Program-made: the position numbers and the translations under genes
Notes under the pieces: model-generated
What the model saw: the letters and a program-made list of their open reading frames with translations, nothing else
Told to the model about the DNA's origin: nothing
The model's database searches: none
Source of the DNA: Caldifarciminota bacterium
GTDB taxonomy: Bacteria > Hydrothermota > Tepidihabitantia > Tepidihabitantales > Tepidihabitantaceae
Assembly (NCBI GenBank): GCA_026418295.1
Contig: JAOABP010000003.1
Location: forward strand, 1-64,000
DNA: 64,000 bases
Direction: 5' to 3'
Shown: one piece after another, positions 52,853-63,000 of the stretch
Layout: each line of letters opens with the position of its first letter
Position numbering within the stretch: the first letter of the stretch is position 1

Positions 52853-52892
52853 AGTTTAACAATTAAAACCCGCACCGGCAAGTTGTGCCGGT
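52853..52892 (-). promoter_or_regulatory. NatA promoter with an inverted repeat over its -35
   Basis: Minus strand: TTGCCG (52881-52876), 17-bp spacer, TAAACT (52858-52853), five bases to the ATG. A 7-bp inverted repeat ACCGGCA-N5-TGCCGGT (52874-52892) covers the -35, as an operator would. Confidence 0.45.
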
Positions 52893-53001
52893 AAAACCCG
52901 AGCTCAATTTAACCGGTCAATATGACCTGCCGGTGTTCAGTATCCGGGCGCCCGTTTTCATTCCCTGCCGCGATTTCCCTCATTCCAATCCCTCTCTTTC
53001 C

Positions 53002-53044
53002 GTCATTCCTCGACCCCGCCCTGCAGTGCTGCGTTCGAAATGAC
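53002..53044. repeat. Imperfect inverted repeat
   Basis: GTCATTCCTCGA and TTCGAAATGAC are complementary apart from a two-base bulge, with a 20-bp G+C-rich loop. The arms resemble the ends of small dispersed intergenic palindromes, but no second copy is visible in this window. Confidence 0.5.
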
Positions 53045-53079
53045 CGGATAGAAAGGGCAACGGACCATTTCTCCGAAAA

Positions 53080-53107
53080 TTGACACAGACCTTTCTGAAA
53101 ATATGAT
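53080..53107 (+). promoter_or_regulatory. Strong promoter upstream of the TPR gene
   Basis: TTGACA (53080-53085), 16-bp spacer, TATGAT (53102-53107). Start expected near 53114, three bases before a GTG frame and about 130 bases before the TPR ATG. Confidence 0.75.
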
Positions 53108-53116
53108 ATTCCAGCT

Positions 53117-53215
53117 GTGAATTCTGATTTCCAGCCGCTGAGCAAGGGCATGGTCAGCGCGCTGGAGCGAGGTATTGACCGCACCGGCGAGGTGAGGCCG
53201 GGCAAAAAAGACTGA
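53117..53215 (+). CDS. Candidate leaderless small ORF (32 codons)
   Basis: GTG at 53117 lies about three bases past the expected start of a strong promoter and opens a frame ending in TGA at 53215 (NSDFQPLSKGMVSALERGID, then a basic tail). Unknown small protein, leader peptide or chance frame. It ends 30 bases before the TPR gene. Confidence 0.35.
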   Translation: MNSDFQPLSKGMVSALERGIDRTGEVRPGKKD

Positions 53216-53245
53216 GAACCGAAAATTTAATAAAGGGGTATCAAC

Positions 53246-54307
53246 ATGAAAAATATTAAGGAGAGCGTTGATGCGGTGATTGAAGGAGCAATGATTGAAA
53301 TTCTTGCCCGGACAATCCAGCACAATCCCGATAACGCCTATGCTTATGACATCCGCGGACTCGCCTATGCCCAAAAGTGTGAATTGGACAAGTCAATCCA
53401 GGACTTCTCAAAGGCAATCCACATTAATCCCGATTTCGCCGAAACCTATTTCTACCGCGGACTCACCTATGACAAAAAGGGCGAACTGGACAGAGCAATC
53501 CAGGACCTCTCAAAGGCAATCCAGCTCAAACCCGATTACGCTGAAGCCTGTTTCTACCGCGGGCTCGCCTATGCCAGAAAGGGTGAGCTGGAGAAGGCAA
53601 TCCAGGACTTCTCACAGGCAATCCAGCTCAAACCCGATTTCGCTGAAGCCTATTTCTATCGGGGATTCATCTATTTAATAACAGGGAAGCTGGGTGAGGC
53701 AATTGAGGATTACTCCCGGGTAATCCAGCTTAAACCCGATGACTTCGATACCTATTACCTCCGCGGAACCGCCTGTGCCAGAAAGGGCGAGCTGAACCAG
53801 GCGATCCGGGACTTCTCAGAGGCAATCCAGCTTAAACCCGATTTCGCCGAAACCTATTGCAAGCGGGGAGATGTCTATTTCACAAAAGGGGAGCTGGAGC
53901 TGGCAATTGCGGACTTCTCCCGGGCAATCCAGCTTGATCCCGGGTTCACCCAGCCATATTACAGCCGTGGAGATGTCTATGTCCAAAAGGGGGAGCTGGA
54001 GCTGGCAATCCTGGACTACTCAAAGGCAATCCAGCTTAAACCCGATTTCGCCGAAACCTATTGCAAGCGGGGAAGCGTCTATTTCACAAAAGGGGAGCTG
54101 GGGCAGGCGATTGCGGACTTCTCCCGGGCAATCCAGCTTGATCCCGATTCAGCAGAAGCCTATTACATCCGGGGACTCGCTTACGCCAGAAAGGGAGCTG
54201 ATGCCCAGGCAGTCCGGGACTGGCAGAAGGCTATGGAGCTTGAGCCGGAGCTGCTGCCCGAGGAGATAATCAGGAAGATTGAGCGGTTTCAGCGGTCAGG
54301 AGAATAA
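53246..54307 (+). CDS. Nine-TPR protein
   Basis: 353 residues made almost wholly of nine tetratricopeptide repeats of exactly 34 residues (xxYYxRGxxYxxKGELxxAIxDFSKAIQLKPDFAE), with a short cap at each end and no signal peptide. A soluble protein-protein scaffold is likely; partner unknown. Repeats are unusually uniform at DNA level. AAGGGG precedes the ATG. It converges with the 54.3-kb gene. Confidence 0.88.
   Translation: MKNIKESVDAVIEGAMIEILARTIQHNPDNAYAYDIRGLAYAQKCELDKSIQDFSKAIHINPDFAETYFYRGLTYDKKGELDRAIQDLSKAIQLKPDYAEACFYRGLAYARKGELEKAIQDFSQAIQLKPDFAEAYFYRGFIYLITGKLGEAIEDYSRVIQLKPDDFDTYYLRGTACARKGELNQAIRDFSEAIQLKPDFAETYCKRGDVYFTKGELELAIADFSRAIQLDPGFTQPYYSRGDVYVQKGELELAILDYSKAIQLKPDFAETYCKRGSVYFTKGELGQAIADFSRAIQLDPDSAEAYYIRGLAYARKGADAQAVRDWQKAMELEPELLPEEIIRKIERFQRSGE
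53340..54200 (+). repeat. Tandem 102-bp TPR-coding repeats with a recent duplication
   Basis: The period is 102 bp. About 110 bp starting near 53831 recurs near 54035 (offset 204 bp, two units) with only a handful of changes, showing a recent two-unit duplication or gene conversion. Confidence 0.8.
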
Positions 54308-54320
54308 AACCCGTCTGCCC

Positions 54321-54701
54321 TCACCCGATTTCCCGCCTGAGCGCCGCTGCCAGCCGGTCAAGCAGCTGCGGGTCCAGACCGCGCCGGGTCCATTTGTAGC
54401 GCCGGATCTCAATCTCGGTTGCGAGGTCCCGGTTCTGCCGGGTGCGATACAGCTTTTCCAGCTCCAGGGCAAAGGAGTAATACAGCCGGCGGACAGCCGG
54501 CGCCACCCCTGCCTTTCCGGCAAGCTCACAGACCAGCCGGTAAATCCGGTCCGCCTTCAGGGCATAAAGATAGTAGTTTGCCACCATCCCGGACCTCTGC
54601 CGGGCAAAATGCAGGGCGATATGGTCCGGGTCCTGCCGGCGCAGGTAGTTGAACACCTGCTGTTCAACCCGGCTGATACCGGGGGTGTTGTGCTTTTTCA
54701 T
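54321..54701 (-). CDS. Small helical protein of unknown function
   Basis: 126 residues, mostly helical, basic and Tyr/Arg-rich (VANYYLYALKADRIYRL, AVRRLYYSFALELEKLYR). No family recognised and no membrane segment. GGAGG lies close before ATG 54701. Convergent with the TPR gene, 13 bases apart. The 260 bases upstream, to the tRNA promoter, show no gene. Confidence 0.65.
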   Translation of the reverse strand: MKKHNTPGISRVEQQVFNYLRRQDPDHIALHFARQRSGMVANYYLYALKADRIYRLVCELAGKAGVAPAVRRLYYSFALELEKLYRTRQNRDLATEIEIRRYKWTRRGLDPQLLDRLAAALRREIG

Positions 54702-54926
54702 ACATTCCTCCTTTCACTCTCCATACAGTTAGAGCCTGAAACCTGCCCGGATTTCACACCAGACCACCACCGTTTATCCAAGTTATATTTTGTCATATAG
54801 TTACAGAATTGCACCCGTTAAACCCCTGCCCTGCCCGCAGTTCCCCCCACCGCCTGCAGGAGTCTTTGTGCTCCGGTTAACCCCTGCTGGAAGAGCCGTC
54901 CCGGCATAACTTTCCGGCTGACCTGT

Positions 54927-54955
54927 TTGACATTCCCCCTTTTCTCCGCTATGAT
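54927..54955 (+). promoter_or_regulatory. tRNA-Val promoter
   Basis: TTGACA (54927-54932), 17-bp spacer, TATGAT (54950-54955), start expected about 54962, just before the tRNA. A near-consensus box that calibrates promoter calls elsewhere in the window. Confidence 0.85.
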
Positions 54956-54963
54956 TTAGCCAA

Positions 54964-55037
54964 GGGCGATTAGCTCAGTTGGCGAGAGCGCCTCCCTTAC
55001 AAGGAGGAGGTCACCTGTTCAATTCAGGTATCGCCCA
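54964..55037 (+). tRNA. tRNA-Val (anticodon TAC)
   Basis: Cloverleaf of 74 bases: acceptor GGGCGAT pairs with ATCGCCC, D-arm TAGCTCAGTTGGCGAGAGC, anticodon loop CTTACAA (anticodon TAC), T-arm CCTGTTCAATTCAGG, discriminator A. The 3' CCA is not encoded (CATTT follows), so it is added after transcription. It reads GTA and probably other Val codons. Confidence 0.95.
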
Positions 55038-55125
55038 TTTTCTGTTTTTGGGCAGAAAACTGAAACCTTTTGAATTTCTCTGCTGTCTAATGAAAAGAGG
55101 GGGTCGGGATGGGAGTGCGAGGTGT

Positions 55126-55152
55126 TTGAAAAGGCATAATTTACAATATCAG
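55126..55152 (+). promoter_or_regulatory. Weak candidate groESL promoter
   Basis: TTGAAA (55126-55131), 15-bp spacer, TATCAG (55147-55152). No CIRCE operator (TTAGCACTC-N9-GAGTGCTAA) is present, so HrcA control is not supported; read-through from the tRNA is possible. Confidence 0.3.
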
Positions 55153-55174
55153 GTGCAAATTCTAAAAAGGAGGA

Positions 55175-55474
55175 GTGATGAAGATTAAACCGTTGCAGGA
55201 TCGAATCCTGGTTGAACGGGTTGAAGAGGAAGTAAAGAAGGGCGGGATTATCATCCCGGATACCGCCAAGGAGAAACCGCAGCAGGGTAAGGTGATTGCG
55301 GTCGGACCGGGCCGAATCGACGACAAGGGCAACCGGATTCCGATGGAGGTGAAGAAGGGTGACTACATCCTGTTCGGCAAGTATTCCGGGAACGAGATCC
55401 GGATTGGTGATGAGGAGTATCTGATCATGCGCGAGGACGATGTCCTGGCGATCATTGAAAAGGAAAACAAATAA
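55175..55474 (+). CDS. groES: Co-chaperonin GroES
   Basis: 99 residues, standard length. Starts [15 protein letters not shown], has the mobile-loop region [17 protein letters not shown] and ends near ILAIIE-type residues (VLAIIEKEN). Caps the GroEL ring. AAAGGAGG upstream; groEL follows after 12 bases. Confidence 0.98.
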   Translation: MMKIKPLQDRILVERVEEEVKKGGIIIPDTAKEKPQQGKVIAVGPGRIDDKGNRIPMEVKKGDYILFGKYSGNEIRIGDEEYLIMREDDVLAIIEKENK

Positions 55475-55486
55475 GGAGGAGCGAAA

Positions 55487-57130
55487 ATGCCAGCAAAGCA
55501 GTTGAAATTTGAAGAGGATGCCCGAAGGGCGATTCTGCGCGGTGCGGAACAGCTTGCCCATGCGGTCAAGGTGACCCTTGGTCCGCGCGGCCACAATGTC
55601 CTGATTGACAAGAAGTGGGGTGCGCCGACCGTGACCAAGGACGGCGTTACCGTTGCCAAGGAGATTGAGCTTGAGGACAAGTTTGAAAACATGGGCGCCC
55701 AGATGATCAAGGAGGTGGCGTCCAAGACTTCAGACATTGCCGGCGACGGCACCACCACCGCCACGGTTCTTGCCGAGGCGATCTACCGCGAGGGTCTGAA
55801 GAATGTTACCGCCGGTGCCAATGCGATGGCGCTGAAGCGGGGCATTGACAAGGCGGTAGAGGCGGCGGTTGCCGAACTCAAGCGCATCTCCAAGAAGACC
55901 TCAGGCCGCGAGGAGATCGAGCAGGTTGCCACCATCTCCGCCAATAACGACAAGGAGATCGGCAAGCTGATTGCCGATGCGATGGAGAAGGTGGGCAAGG
56001 AGGGCGTGATCACGGTTGAGGAGGCGAAGTCGGTCGAAACCACGCTTGAGGTCGTCGAGGGTATGCAGTTTGACCGCGGCTACCTCTCGCCCTACTTTGC
56101 GCTTGAACCGGGCACCACCTCACCCCAGAACCAGAAGATGGAGGCGATCCTTGAGGATGCCTTTGTCCTGCTCTATGAGAAGAAGATCTCCTCAATGCGC
56201 GACCTCCTGCCGATCCTGGAGAAGGTTGCCCAGCGGGGCAAGCCGATCCTGGTGATTGCGGAAGAGGTTGAGGGTGAGGCGCTGGCGGGCCTGGTGGTCA
56301 ACCACATCAAGGGCACGCTCCGCTGCTGTGCGGTCAAGGCACCGGGCTACGGTGACCGGCGCCGGGCGATGATGGAGGATATCGCCATCCTCACCGGTGG
56401 CAGACTGATCTCCGAGGACCTGGGTATCAAGCTGGAGAATGTCCAGATTTCCGATCTCGGCATCGCCAAGCGGGTGGTGATCGACAAGGAGAACACGACG
56501 ATCGTTGAGGGTGCGGGCAAGAAGGCGGACATTCAGGCACGGATTGAGCAGATCCGCAAGCAGATTGAGGAGACCAAGTCCGACTATGACCGGGAGAAAC
56601 TGCAGGAACGGCTGGCGAAGCTCGCCGGCGGTGTGGCGGTGATCAATGTCGGTGCTGCCACTGAGGTGGAGATGAAGAACAAGAAGGCGCTGGTGGAGGA
56701 CGCACTGCACGCCACCCGGGCTGCGGTGGAAGAGGGTGTGGTCCCGGGCGGTGGCGTGGCACTGGTGCGCTGCATCCCGGCGCTGGAGAAACTGAAGGTT
56801 GAGGGCGATGAGCAGATTGGCGTCAACATCGTCAAGCGGGCGCTGGAGGAGCCGATCCGTCAGCTCGCCCAGAACGCCGGAGTTGACGGCTCGATCGTGT
56901 TCAACCGGGTCAAGGAGGAGAAGGGCAGTTTCGGCTTCAACTGCGAGACCCTGGAATACGGCGACATGTTCGAGATGGGCATCATCGACCCGACCAAGGT
57001 CACCCGGGTTGCGCTCCAGAATGCTGCAAGCGTTGCCGGACTGATGATCACCACCGAGTGCGCGATCACCGAACTGCCGGAAAAGGAAAAGACCCCGCCG
57101 ACTCCGGGCGGCTACGGCGGTGAGTATTAA
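55487..57130 (+). CDS. groEL: Chaperonin GroEL
   Basis: 547 residues. ATP-driven protein-folding ring. Signatures present: [39 protein letters not shown]. The usual flexible GGM tail is replaced by [19 protein letters not shown] upstream. A 13-bp hairpin follows the gene. Confidence 0.98.
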   Translation: MPAKQLKFEEDARRAILRGAEQLAHAVKVTLGPRGHNVLIDKKWGAPTVTKDGVTVAKEIELEDKFENMGAQMIKEVASKTSDIAGDGTTTATVLAEAIYREGLKNVTAGANAMALKRGIDKAVEAAVAELKRISKKTSGREEIEQVATISANNDKEIGKLIADAMEKVGKEGVITVEEAKSVETTLEVVEGMQFDRGYLSPYFALEPGTTSPQNQKMEAILEDAFVLLYEKKISSMRDLLPILEKVAQRGKPILVIAEEVEGEALAGLVVNHIKGTLRCCAVKAPGYGDRRRAMMEDIAILTGGRLISEDLGIKLENVQISDLGIAKRVVIDKENTTIVEGAGKKADIQARIEQIRKQIEETKSDYDREKLQERLAKLAGGVAVINVGAATEVEMKNKKALVEDALHATRAAVEEGVVPGGGVALVRCIPALEKLKVEGDEQIGVNIVKRALEEPIRQLAQNAGVDGSIVFNRVKEEKGSFGFNCETLEYGDMFEMGIIDPTKVTRVALQNAASVAGLMITTECAITELPEKEKTPPTPGGYGGEY

Positions 57131-57141
57131 TCACACCTCCG

Positions 57142-57176
57142 GACCGGAGCGCCCCTTTGCGGGCGCTCCGGTCTTT
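57142..57176 (+). terminator. Hairpin after groEL
   Basis: Perfect 13-bp stem GACCGGAGCGCCC / GGGCGCTCCGGTC with a six-base loop, then only TTT. Probably a terminator or an attenuator, since fmdB starts 29 bases later with its own ribosome binding site. Confidence 0.7.
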
Positions 57177-57201
57177 AAGAGGGTGAAAGGAAGCGCCTGA
57201 T

Positions 57202-57462
57202 ATGCCAACCTACGAATATCACTGCAAGCGGTGCGGACACCGCTTCAGCCAGTTTCAGCGCATCACCGAACCGCCGGTGAAGAAATGCCCCAAGTGCGGG
57301 AAAAACGGCGGGGTGGAACGGCTGATCTCCGGCGGCTCGGGCCTGATCTTCAAGGGTTCAGGCTTTTACATCACCGATTACGCCCGCAAGTCCGAAACCG
57401 GGAAAAAGAGCGACAAATCCGGTCCCGAAACTTCAGGCAAAAAGGAAGAAAAAAAGGACTAA
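57202..57462 (+). CDS. FmdB-family zinc-ribbon protein
   Basis: 86 residues. One zinc ribbon ([10 protein letters not shown] and CPKCGK, four Cys) at residues 4-40, then the [14 protein letters not shown] stretch typical of FmdB/RPP-like regulators and a Lys-rich tail. Putative regulatory or ribosome-associated role; no function is settled. Confidence 0.85.
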   Translation: MPTYEYHCKRCGHRFSQFQRITEPPVKKCPKCGKNGGVERLISGGSGLIFKGSGFYITDYARKSETGKKSDKSGPETSGKKEEKKD

Positions 57463-57562
57463 CCGCCCTGTGTCTCTCTGCGGGAAAAAAATTTCTCGGA
57501 AAATACTATAAGTTAATGATTAATCTGGAGATAGAATATTAAAATTCTGCTTAAAATCCTGC

Positions 57563-57590
57563 TTGACAAAGGGTTTGAAGCCGTTATAAT
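57563..57590 (+). promoter_or_regulatory. 16S rRNA promoter
   Basis: Perfect TTGACA (57563-57568) and TATAAT (57585-57590) with a 16-bp spacer and an A+T-rich upstream stretch. Transcription start is expected near 57597. Confidence 0.92.
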
Positions 57591-57607
57591 ATAGTTACAG
57601 AGATATC

Positions 57608-57651
57608 GCTCTTTGATAATTCGGATGTAACCCAAGCGTGCTCGGGTTGTG
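57608..57651 (+). promoter_or_regulatory. rRNA leader: boxA-like element and 5' arm of processing stem
   Basis: GCTCTTTGATAA (about 57608-57619) resembles boxA of rRNA antitermination; a second, GATCTTTGAAAA, lies after the gene (about 59262-59273). Bases 57623-57651 pair with 59224-59255 in three blocks: GGATGTAAC/GTTACATCC, AAGCGTGC/GCACGCTT, CGGGTTGTG/CACAACCCG. This is the usual RNase III-type stalk flanking 16S. Confidence 0.75.
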
Positions 57652-57676
57652 CCAATCAATTCCTTACAAGCTTTTC

Positions 57677-59211
<1,535 letters not shown>

Positions 59212-59274
59212 CTACGAGTTTCGCACAACCCGGGCACGCTTATGATGTTACATCCGCTGCCGATCTTTGAAAAG

Positions 59275-59308
59275 TGAAGGCCGGGGGTGGGGCCTTCATC
59301 TTTTTTAT
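59275..59308 (+). terminator. Terminator of the 16S rRNA unit
   Basis: Stem TGAAGGCC/GGCCTTCA (59275-59282 with 59291-59298), loop GGGGGTGG, followed by TCTTTTTTATT. A strong Rho-independent signal about 64 bases after the 16S 3' end. Confidence 0.9.
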
Positions 59309-59326
59309 TGGGGGTTCTGAATTACC

Positions 59327-60007
59327 TTATGACGCTCGCACCAGGAACACCAGCTGCCGCTCAATCCCGGTAAAAGGCAGGCGCACCGTCTCAACCCGGT
59401 CCAGCTTCAGCCTCAGTCGCGCCAGGAGCCGGAAGTTCCTTTTCAGTTCCGCCTCCCAGCCCGCCGATTTGTAAAGAATCATAATTCCTCCGGGCTTGAG
59501 ATGGCGGATTGAATGACGCAGGGTCAGCTTCAGCTCTCCGGTCAGCCGGCTTAAAATCACATCGCAGTCCAGCGGTGGCAGGCTCTCAGCACGGGCACAG
59601 AGCAGCCGGATATTTTTGAGTTCCAGTCCGGCGGTCACCTGCGCCAGAAACCGGCACTTCTTCTGCACCGATTCGATCAGAAAAACGGTCAGGTCGGGCC
59701 GGACAACCGCCAGCGGAATCCCGGGCAGTCCGGCACCGGTGCCGATATCGGCGCAGACCCGAGCCCCGGAAATGAACCGGGAAACCGCCAGGGAGTCAAT
59801 GATGTGATAGCTGAAGATCCGGCTCGTGTCCTTGCGGGAAATCAGGTTGATCCTTTCATTTTCCGCTGTGAGTTCAGCCTGATACCGCACCAGCAGGCTG
59901 AACTGTTCTCCACTGAGATTCACCCCCAACTGCCGGCAGGCAGCGGCAAAGGTCTGATACTCAGGCGGCCGGAGAAGTGGTGATTCCGGCGATTGAGCGG
60001 ATGTCAC
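59327..60007 (-). CDS. rsmG: 16S rRNA m7G527 methyltransferase RsmG
   Basis: 226 residues. SAM-binding motif ADIGTGAGLPGIPLAV and the rest of the Rossmann fold are intact. It methylates G527 in the 530 loop of 16S rRNA, whose gene converges on it here. ATGA overlap with the HD/OB nuclease gene, with which it is co-transcribed. Confidence 0.95.
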   Translation of the reverse strand: MTSAQSPESPLLRPPEYQTFAAACRQLGVNLSGEQFSLLVRYQAELTAENERINLISRKDTSRIFSYHIIDSLAVSRFISGARVCADIGTGAGLPGIPLAVVRPDLTVFLIESVQKKCRFLAQVTAGLELKNIRLLCARAESLPPLDCDVILSRLTGELKLTLRHSIRHLKPGGIMILYKSAGWEAELKRNFRLLARLRLKLDRVETVRLPFTGIERQLVFLVRAS

Positions 60008-60963
60008 TGAACCTTGTCCGGCGGTTCGCCGATGTAAACATCAGTTTCCAGATAGTCGTTGAATTCAGTCCACCGCACCCCGGGATTTTTTTCAATTGCG
60101 GAGCGGAAGATCGCCAGCCGGGAATCCAGATAGTCCAGAAAGAAGACCAGAAAGGCTTCGGGAAACTTCGGAGTCTTGGGCGCGCCGAATTCATGCTCGC
60201 CATGATGGGCAAGTATGATATGCAGAACCTGCTTTTCCAGCTCGGACGGAAAGCCCGCAATCGTGCGGATTTTGTCTGCCACCAGCTGATATCCGAGCAC
60301 AATATGACCGAGGAGCTTGCCCTCGTCGGTATGTTCAATCGCCTGCCCGGCGGTGTATTCACGGACCTTCCCGATGTCGTGCAGGATACAGCCGGTGAGG
60401 ATCAAATCCCGGTCAATTTCCGGATAGACCCCGGGCAGATGGACCGCCAGCCGGCACATCATCACCGTATGTTCCAGGAGCCCGCCGAGCCAGGCATGGT
60501 GCACCCGGACCGCTGCCGGTGCCTGGGCAAACTGCTCCACAAAACGGGCATCATCAAAAAATGCCTTAAGCAGCTGCTGGAGCCAGGGGTTCTGAATCTG
60601 GGCGATATAACCCCTGAGTTCGCTCATCAGCTCAGCGGGATTGAACCTGGACACCGGAATGAAATCCGCCTTTGAGACCTGAACCGGCTCCACCGGATAG
60701 ACCGCACTGACCGTCAGTTGCAGTTTCCCCTGGTAGTCGCCGACCCGGCCCTGAACATGGCAGAAACTGCCCTCGGCGATGTAGGTAATTCCGTCCTCAA
60801 TCTTGTCCCACATGATCGCGGACATGGCACCGGTCCGGTCCCGGATTTCAAAGGTCAGAAACTGCCCGCCATCCCGGCGGTCCTTGATGTCGCGGCGCGA
60901 GCACCAGAACACATCGTTGACAAGCGTCCCCGGTTTCAGATCCTTGACAAACTGACGCTTCAT
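60004..60963 (-). CDS. HD-domain 3'-5' exoribonuclease, YhaM-like
   Basis: 319 residues. N-terminal OB fold (about 15-110; FLTFEIRDRTGAMSAIMW) then an HD phosphohydrolase domain (about 135-300) with the metal motif CILHDIGKVREY and HTDEGKLLGH. The OB-HD pairing defines YhaM/CBF1-type 3'-5' exonucleases acting on RNA or DNA. Seven bases after the PorV-like gene; no evident ribosome binding site. Confidence 0.88.
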   Translation of the reverse strand: MKRQFVKDLKPGTLVNDVFWCSRRDIKDRRDGGQFLTFEIRDRTGAMSAIMWDKIEDGITYIAEGSFCHVQGRVGDYQGKLQLTVSAVYPVEPVQVSKADFIPVSRFNPAELMSELRGYIAQIQNPWLQQLLKAFFDDARFVEQFAQAPAAVRVHHAWLGGLLEHTVMMCRLAVHLPGVYPEIDRDLILTGCILHDIGKVREYTAGQAIEHTDEGKLLGHIVLGYQLVADKIRTIAGFPSELEKQVLHIILAHHGEHEFGAPKTPKFPEAFLVFFLDYLDSRLAIFRSAIEKNPGVRWTEFNDYLETDVYIGEPPDKVQ

Positions 60964-60970
60964 CGGAAAG

Positions 60971-61873
60971 TTACAGACTGAACCCGAGGCTCAGCCGGTG
61001 CGAAAAACCGAGGACCCCCATCGGCAGGAATGAATAATCAACCTGATAGCGGTCATACCGGATTCCGAGTCCGGCAGCAAAGCCGGCAAGCAGTCCGCCC
61101 AGTGTGCCGTCATTCCAGTCGCTCCCGCGGGAATCATAGCCGGCACGGAGAATAATGTTACTGCCTGCCCAGCCTTCCACCCCGCAGCCGAAGCGGAAGC
61201 GGTCGGTGCTTGATTTGTGAACACCGACCCCGAGGCTGAGTGCCGGCACCGGCTGCCAGGCGGCACCGAGCGCAATATCAAACGGAAGCGGATCCCGGTA
61301 ATCACCGAAGGGCTTGATCTGCAGTCCGAGGTTCCTTACCCCGGCACCGATTGACAGATGGTAATCCGGCAGACGGTACACCGCCCCGGCATCACCCGCA
61401 ACCCCGACAGTGAAAAAGGTATCAATACTCCCGTAGAGCCCGTTCAGGGACAGACCGATATCAATTCGATCCGCAACGGTCTGCGCCCCGGCAATCTTCA
61501 GACTGGCAAACGAGACGCCGAATGTCCCCAGCTCCTCCCCCTGCTCATTGGTCCGCTTCATCGTCCCGGAGTTCAGATAGTAGAAACCGGCACCGAAACC
61601 GCGCCCCTGGGCAACGAGCTGGCGGTAGGCAGCCGAACCTGCATTCACCCCTGCCGGGTAGTTGATGTAGCTGAACTGCGCCTCCGGTGCGGTGCTGGCT
61701 AAGAGTTGCGCCGGGTTGTAATAAAATGCAAATGCACCGCTTCCCGCTGCCGGATGAAAACTGCCGACGACCGCTTCCCGGGCAGTCGGCGCAATGAGCA
61801 GAAAATCAAAGGTTGCCGTTCCCGTTGCCGGGGACGCACTGATCAACCCGAGCATAATGAGAATAACCATCAT
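60971..61873 (-). CDS. PorV/PorQ-family outer-membrane barrel protein
   Basis: 300 residues: signal peptide (about 1-22), LLIAPTAREAVVGS and NPAQLL typical of the PorV/PorQ family, then many amphipathic strands ending in Leu-Gly-Phe-Ser-Leu. In Bacteroidetes PorV shuttles type IX secretion cargo. Since several proteins here end in Por-type sorting domains, a like role is plausible. Two in-frame ATGs (61873 and 61870). TTGACA lies upstream with a weak -10, so start codon and transcription start may coincide. Confidence 0.82.
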   Translation of the reverse strand: MMVILIMLGLISASPATGTATFDFLLIAPTAREAVVGSFHPAAGSGAFAFYYNPAQLLASTAPEAQFSYINYPAGVNAGSAAYRQLVAQGRGFGAGFYYLNSGTMKRTNEQGEELGTFGVSFASLKIAGAQTVADRIDIGLSLNGLYGSIDTFFTVGVAGDAGAVYRLPDYHLSIGAGVRNLGLQIKPFGDYRDPLPFDIALGAAWQPVPALSLGVGVHKSSTDRFRFGCGVEGWAGSNIILRAGYDSRGSDWNDGTLGGLLAGFAAGLGIRYDRYQVDYSFLPMGVLGFSHRLSLGFSL

Positions 61874-61946
61874 TAAAGGTTAAACCGGATCACCGCTGAT
61901 GTCAAGTTAAGCCCGACCGCACGCCGGCAGGAAAAGCTTACTGTTA

Positions 61947-61974
61947 TTGACTCACCTTCATAGCGGATTATATT
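61947..61974 (+). promoter_or_regulatory. Near-leaderless promoter of the V-type ATPase operon
   Basis: TTGACT (61947-61952), 16-bp spacer, TATATT (61969-61974), nine bases to GTG 61984. With an 18-bp spacer the -10 would be TATTTA and the start codon would be exactly at the expected start. No ribosome binding site. Confidence 0.7.
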
Positions 61975-61983
61975 TATAATCTT

Positions 61984-63000
61984 GTGACTCTGTTTTCGGA
62001 TTCAATCACTCGTCGGTACCGGACCGGCACGCTCCGCTGGAGCGAGAACACTGCCTATTCATTCGGCATCGGCAGGATGAAGGCACGCGAGCCGCTCTTT
62101 TTTGACCGCAGTTTCTATAAACGGCTGATATCAGTTCCCACCGCACAGGATTTCCTCCGAGAACTTTCCGAAACCCGTTATGCCGAATTCATCGACCGGG
62201 ACGGGTTGAACAACCCGGCTCAGATCTTTTCCCGGGCAGAGGAGACCGCTCTGCATTTCACCCTCGAATATGTCCCGGAGGAGTGGCTGCGGACAGTTCT
62301 GGTCCTGCCGTCAGCGGTCATGCGGATGAAGGTGAGCCTGAAACGACAGCTGGGGGGAGACGAAACACACATTACCCCACCGGACTCATTTGTGCGGCTG
62401 GCGCTGCCGCGGTGGGTAGAAAGCTGGCTTGCGACCCACGGCCGCACCGCACTGGAGCAGGCAGAACGTAAGGGGAATCCGGGATTTGTTGACCTCTATC
62501 TTGACCAGCAAGAGATTGAACTGGCACTGAACTGCTGCCGGAACCGGGATTTTGCCTGGCATTATTACCGGCTGGCTGCGGATCTGCTGAATCTGAAGAT
62601 ACTGCTGCGGTTGCGGTTGATGCCGGAGGTGCCGGAAAAACCCTCCTCGCTGCTGGTGCAGGGAGGCGGTCTGCCATTGGCAGAACTGACGGCACTGGTC
62701 GGCGCGGGAGATGAGGTATGGAGTCAGCGGTTCCGGGGAACAGTTTTTGAGGAACTGGTCCAGCGGGGGCTGGAGGTAAAGATAAACCGAGGGTGGTTTG
62801 CCGTCGTGGAGCAAAGAGCCCGGCGTCTTCTGGTGGAATTTGCAAATCGAGCGCGCTATGTGGCACTCGGGTATGAACCGGTATTTCGTTTCTACCGGCT
62901 GTGGGAGAATGAAATTACGAATCTCCGGCTGATTTACGGTGCGAAGGTAACAGGATTACCCGCCACCGTGACTGAGGAGCTGGTTGTTCATGCCGAGTGA
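61984..63000 (+). CDS. atpC: V/A-type ATP synthase subunit C
   Basis: 338 residues in the AC39/subunit C style: YSFGIGRMKAREPLFF at the start, helical throughout, and RFYRLWENEITNLRLIYGAK at the end. It links the A/B head to the membrane ring via the central stalk. GTG start taken at 61984. First gene of the operon seen (C-F-A); subunits E, I and K are not upstream. Symbol follows archaeal/V-type naming. Confidence 0.85.
   Translation: MTLFSDSITRRYRTGTLRWSENTAYSFGIGRMKAREPLFFDRSFYKRLISVPTAQDFLRELSETRYAEFIDRDGLNNPAQIFSRAEETALHFTLEYVPEEWLRTVLVLPSAVMRMKVSLKRQLGGDETHITPPDSFVRLALPRWVESWLATHGRTALEQAERKGNPGFVDLYLDQQEIELALNCCRNRDFAWHYYRLAADLLNLKILLRLRLMPEVPEKPSSLLVQGGGLPLAELTALVGAGDEVWSQRFRGTVFEELVQRGLEVKINRGWFAVVEQRARRLLVEFANRARYVALGYEPVFRFYRLWENEITNLRLIYGAKVTGLPATVTEELVVHAE

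Larger units (their letters stand above)
52893..53245. other. Intergenic region between ABC exporter and TPR gene
   Basis: No conventional gene. It holds a 13-bp palindrome GGTCA-ATA-TGACC (52915-52927), an imperfect inverted repeat (53002-53013 with 53034-53044), a strong plus-strand promoter (53080-53107) and a 32-codon GTG frame (53117-53215). A weaker TTGACC at 52920 could be another -35 for the ABC genes. Confidence 0.6.

Noticed and set aside
55038-55174. CIRCE heat-shock operator ahead of groESL
   Set aside because: A lone GAGTGC-like run is present but no TTAGCACTC partner, so the inverted repeat is missing.
57461-57562. Additional gene between fmdB and the rRNA promoter
   Set aside because: Only A+T-rich sequence typical of an rRNA promoter upstream region; no frame with a start signal.
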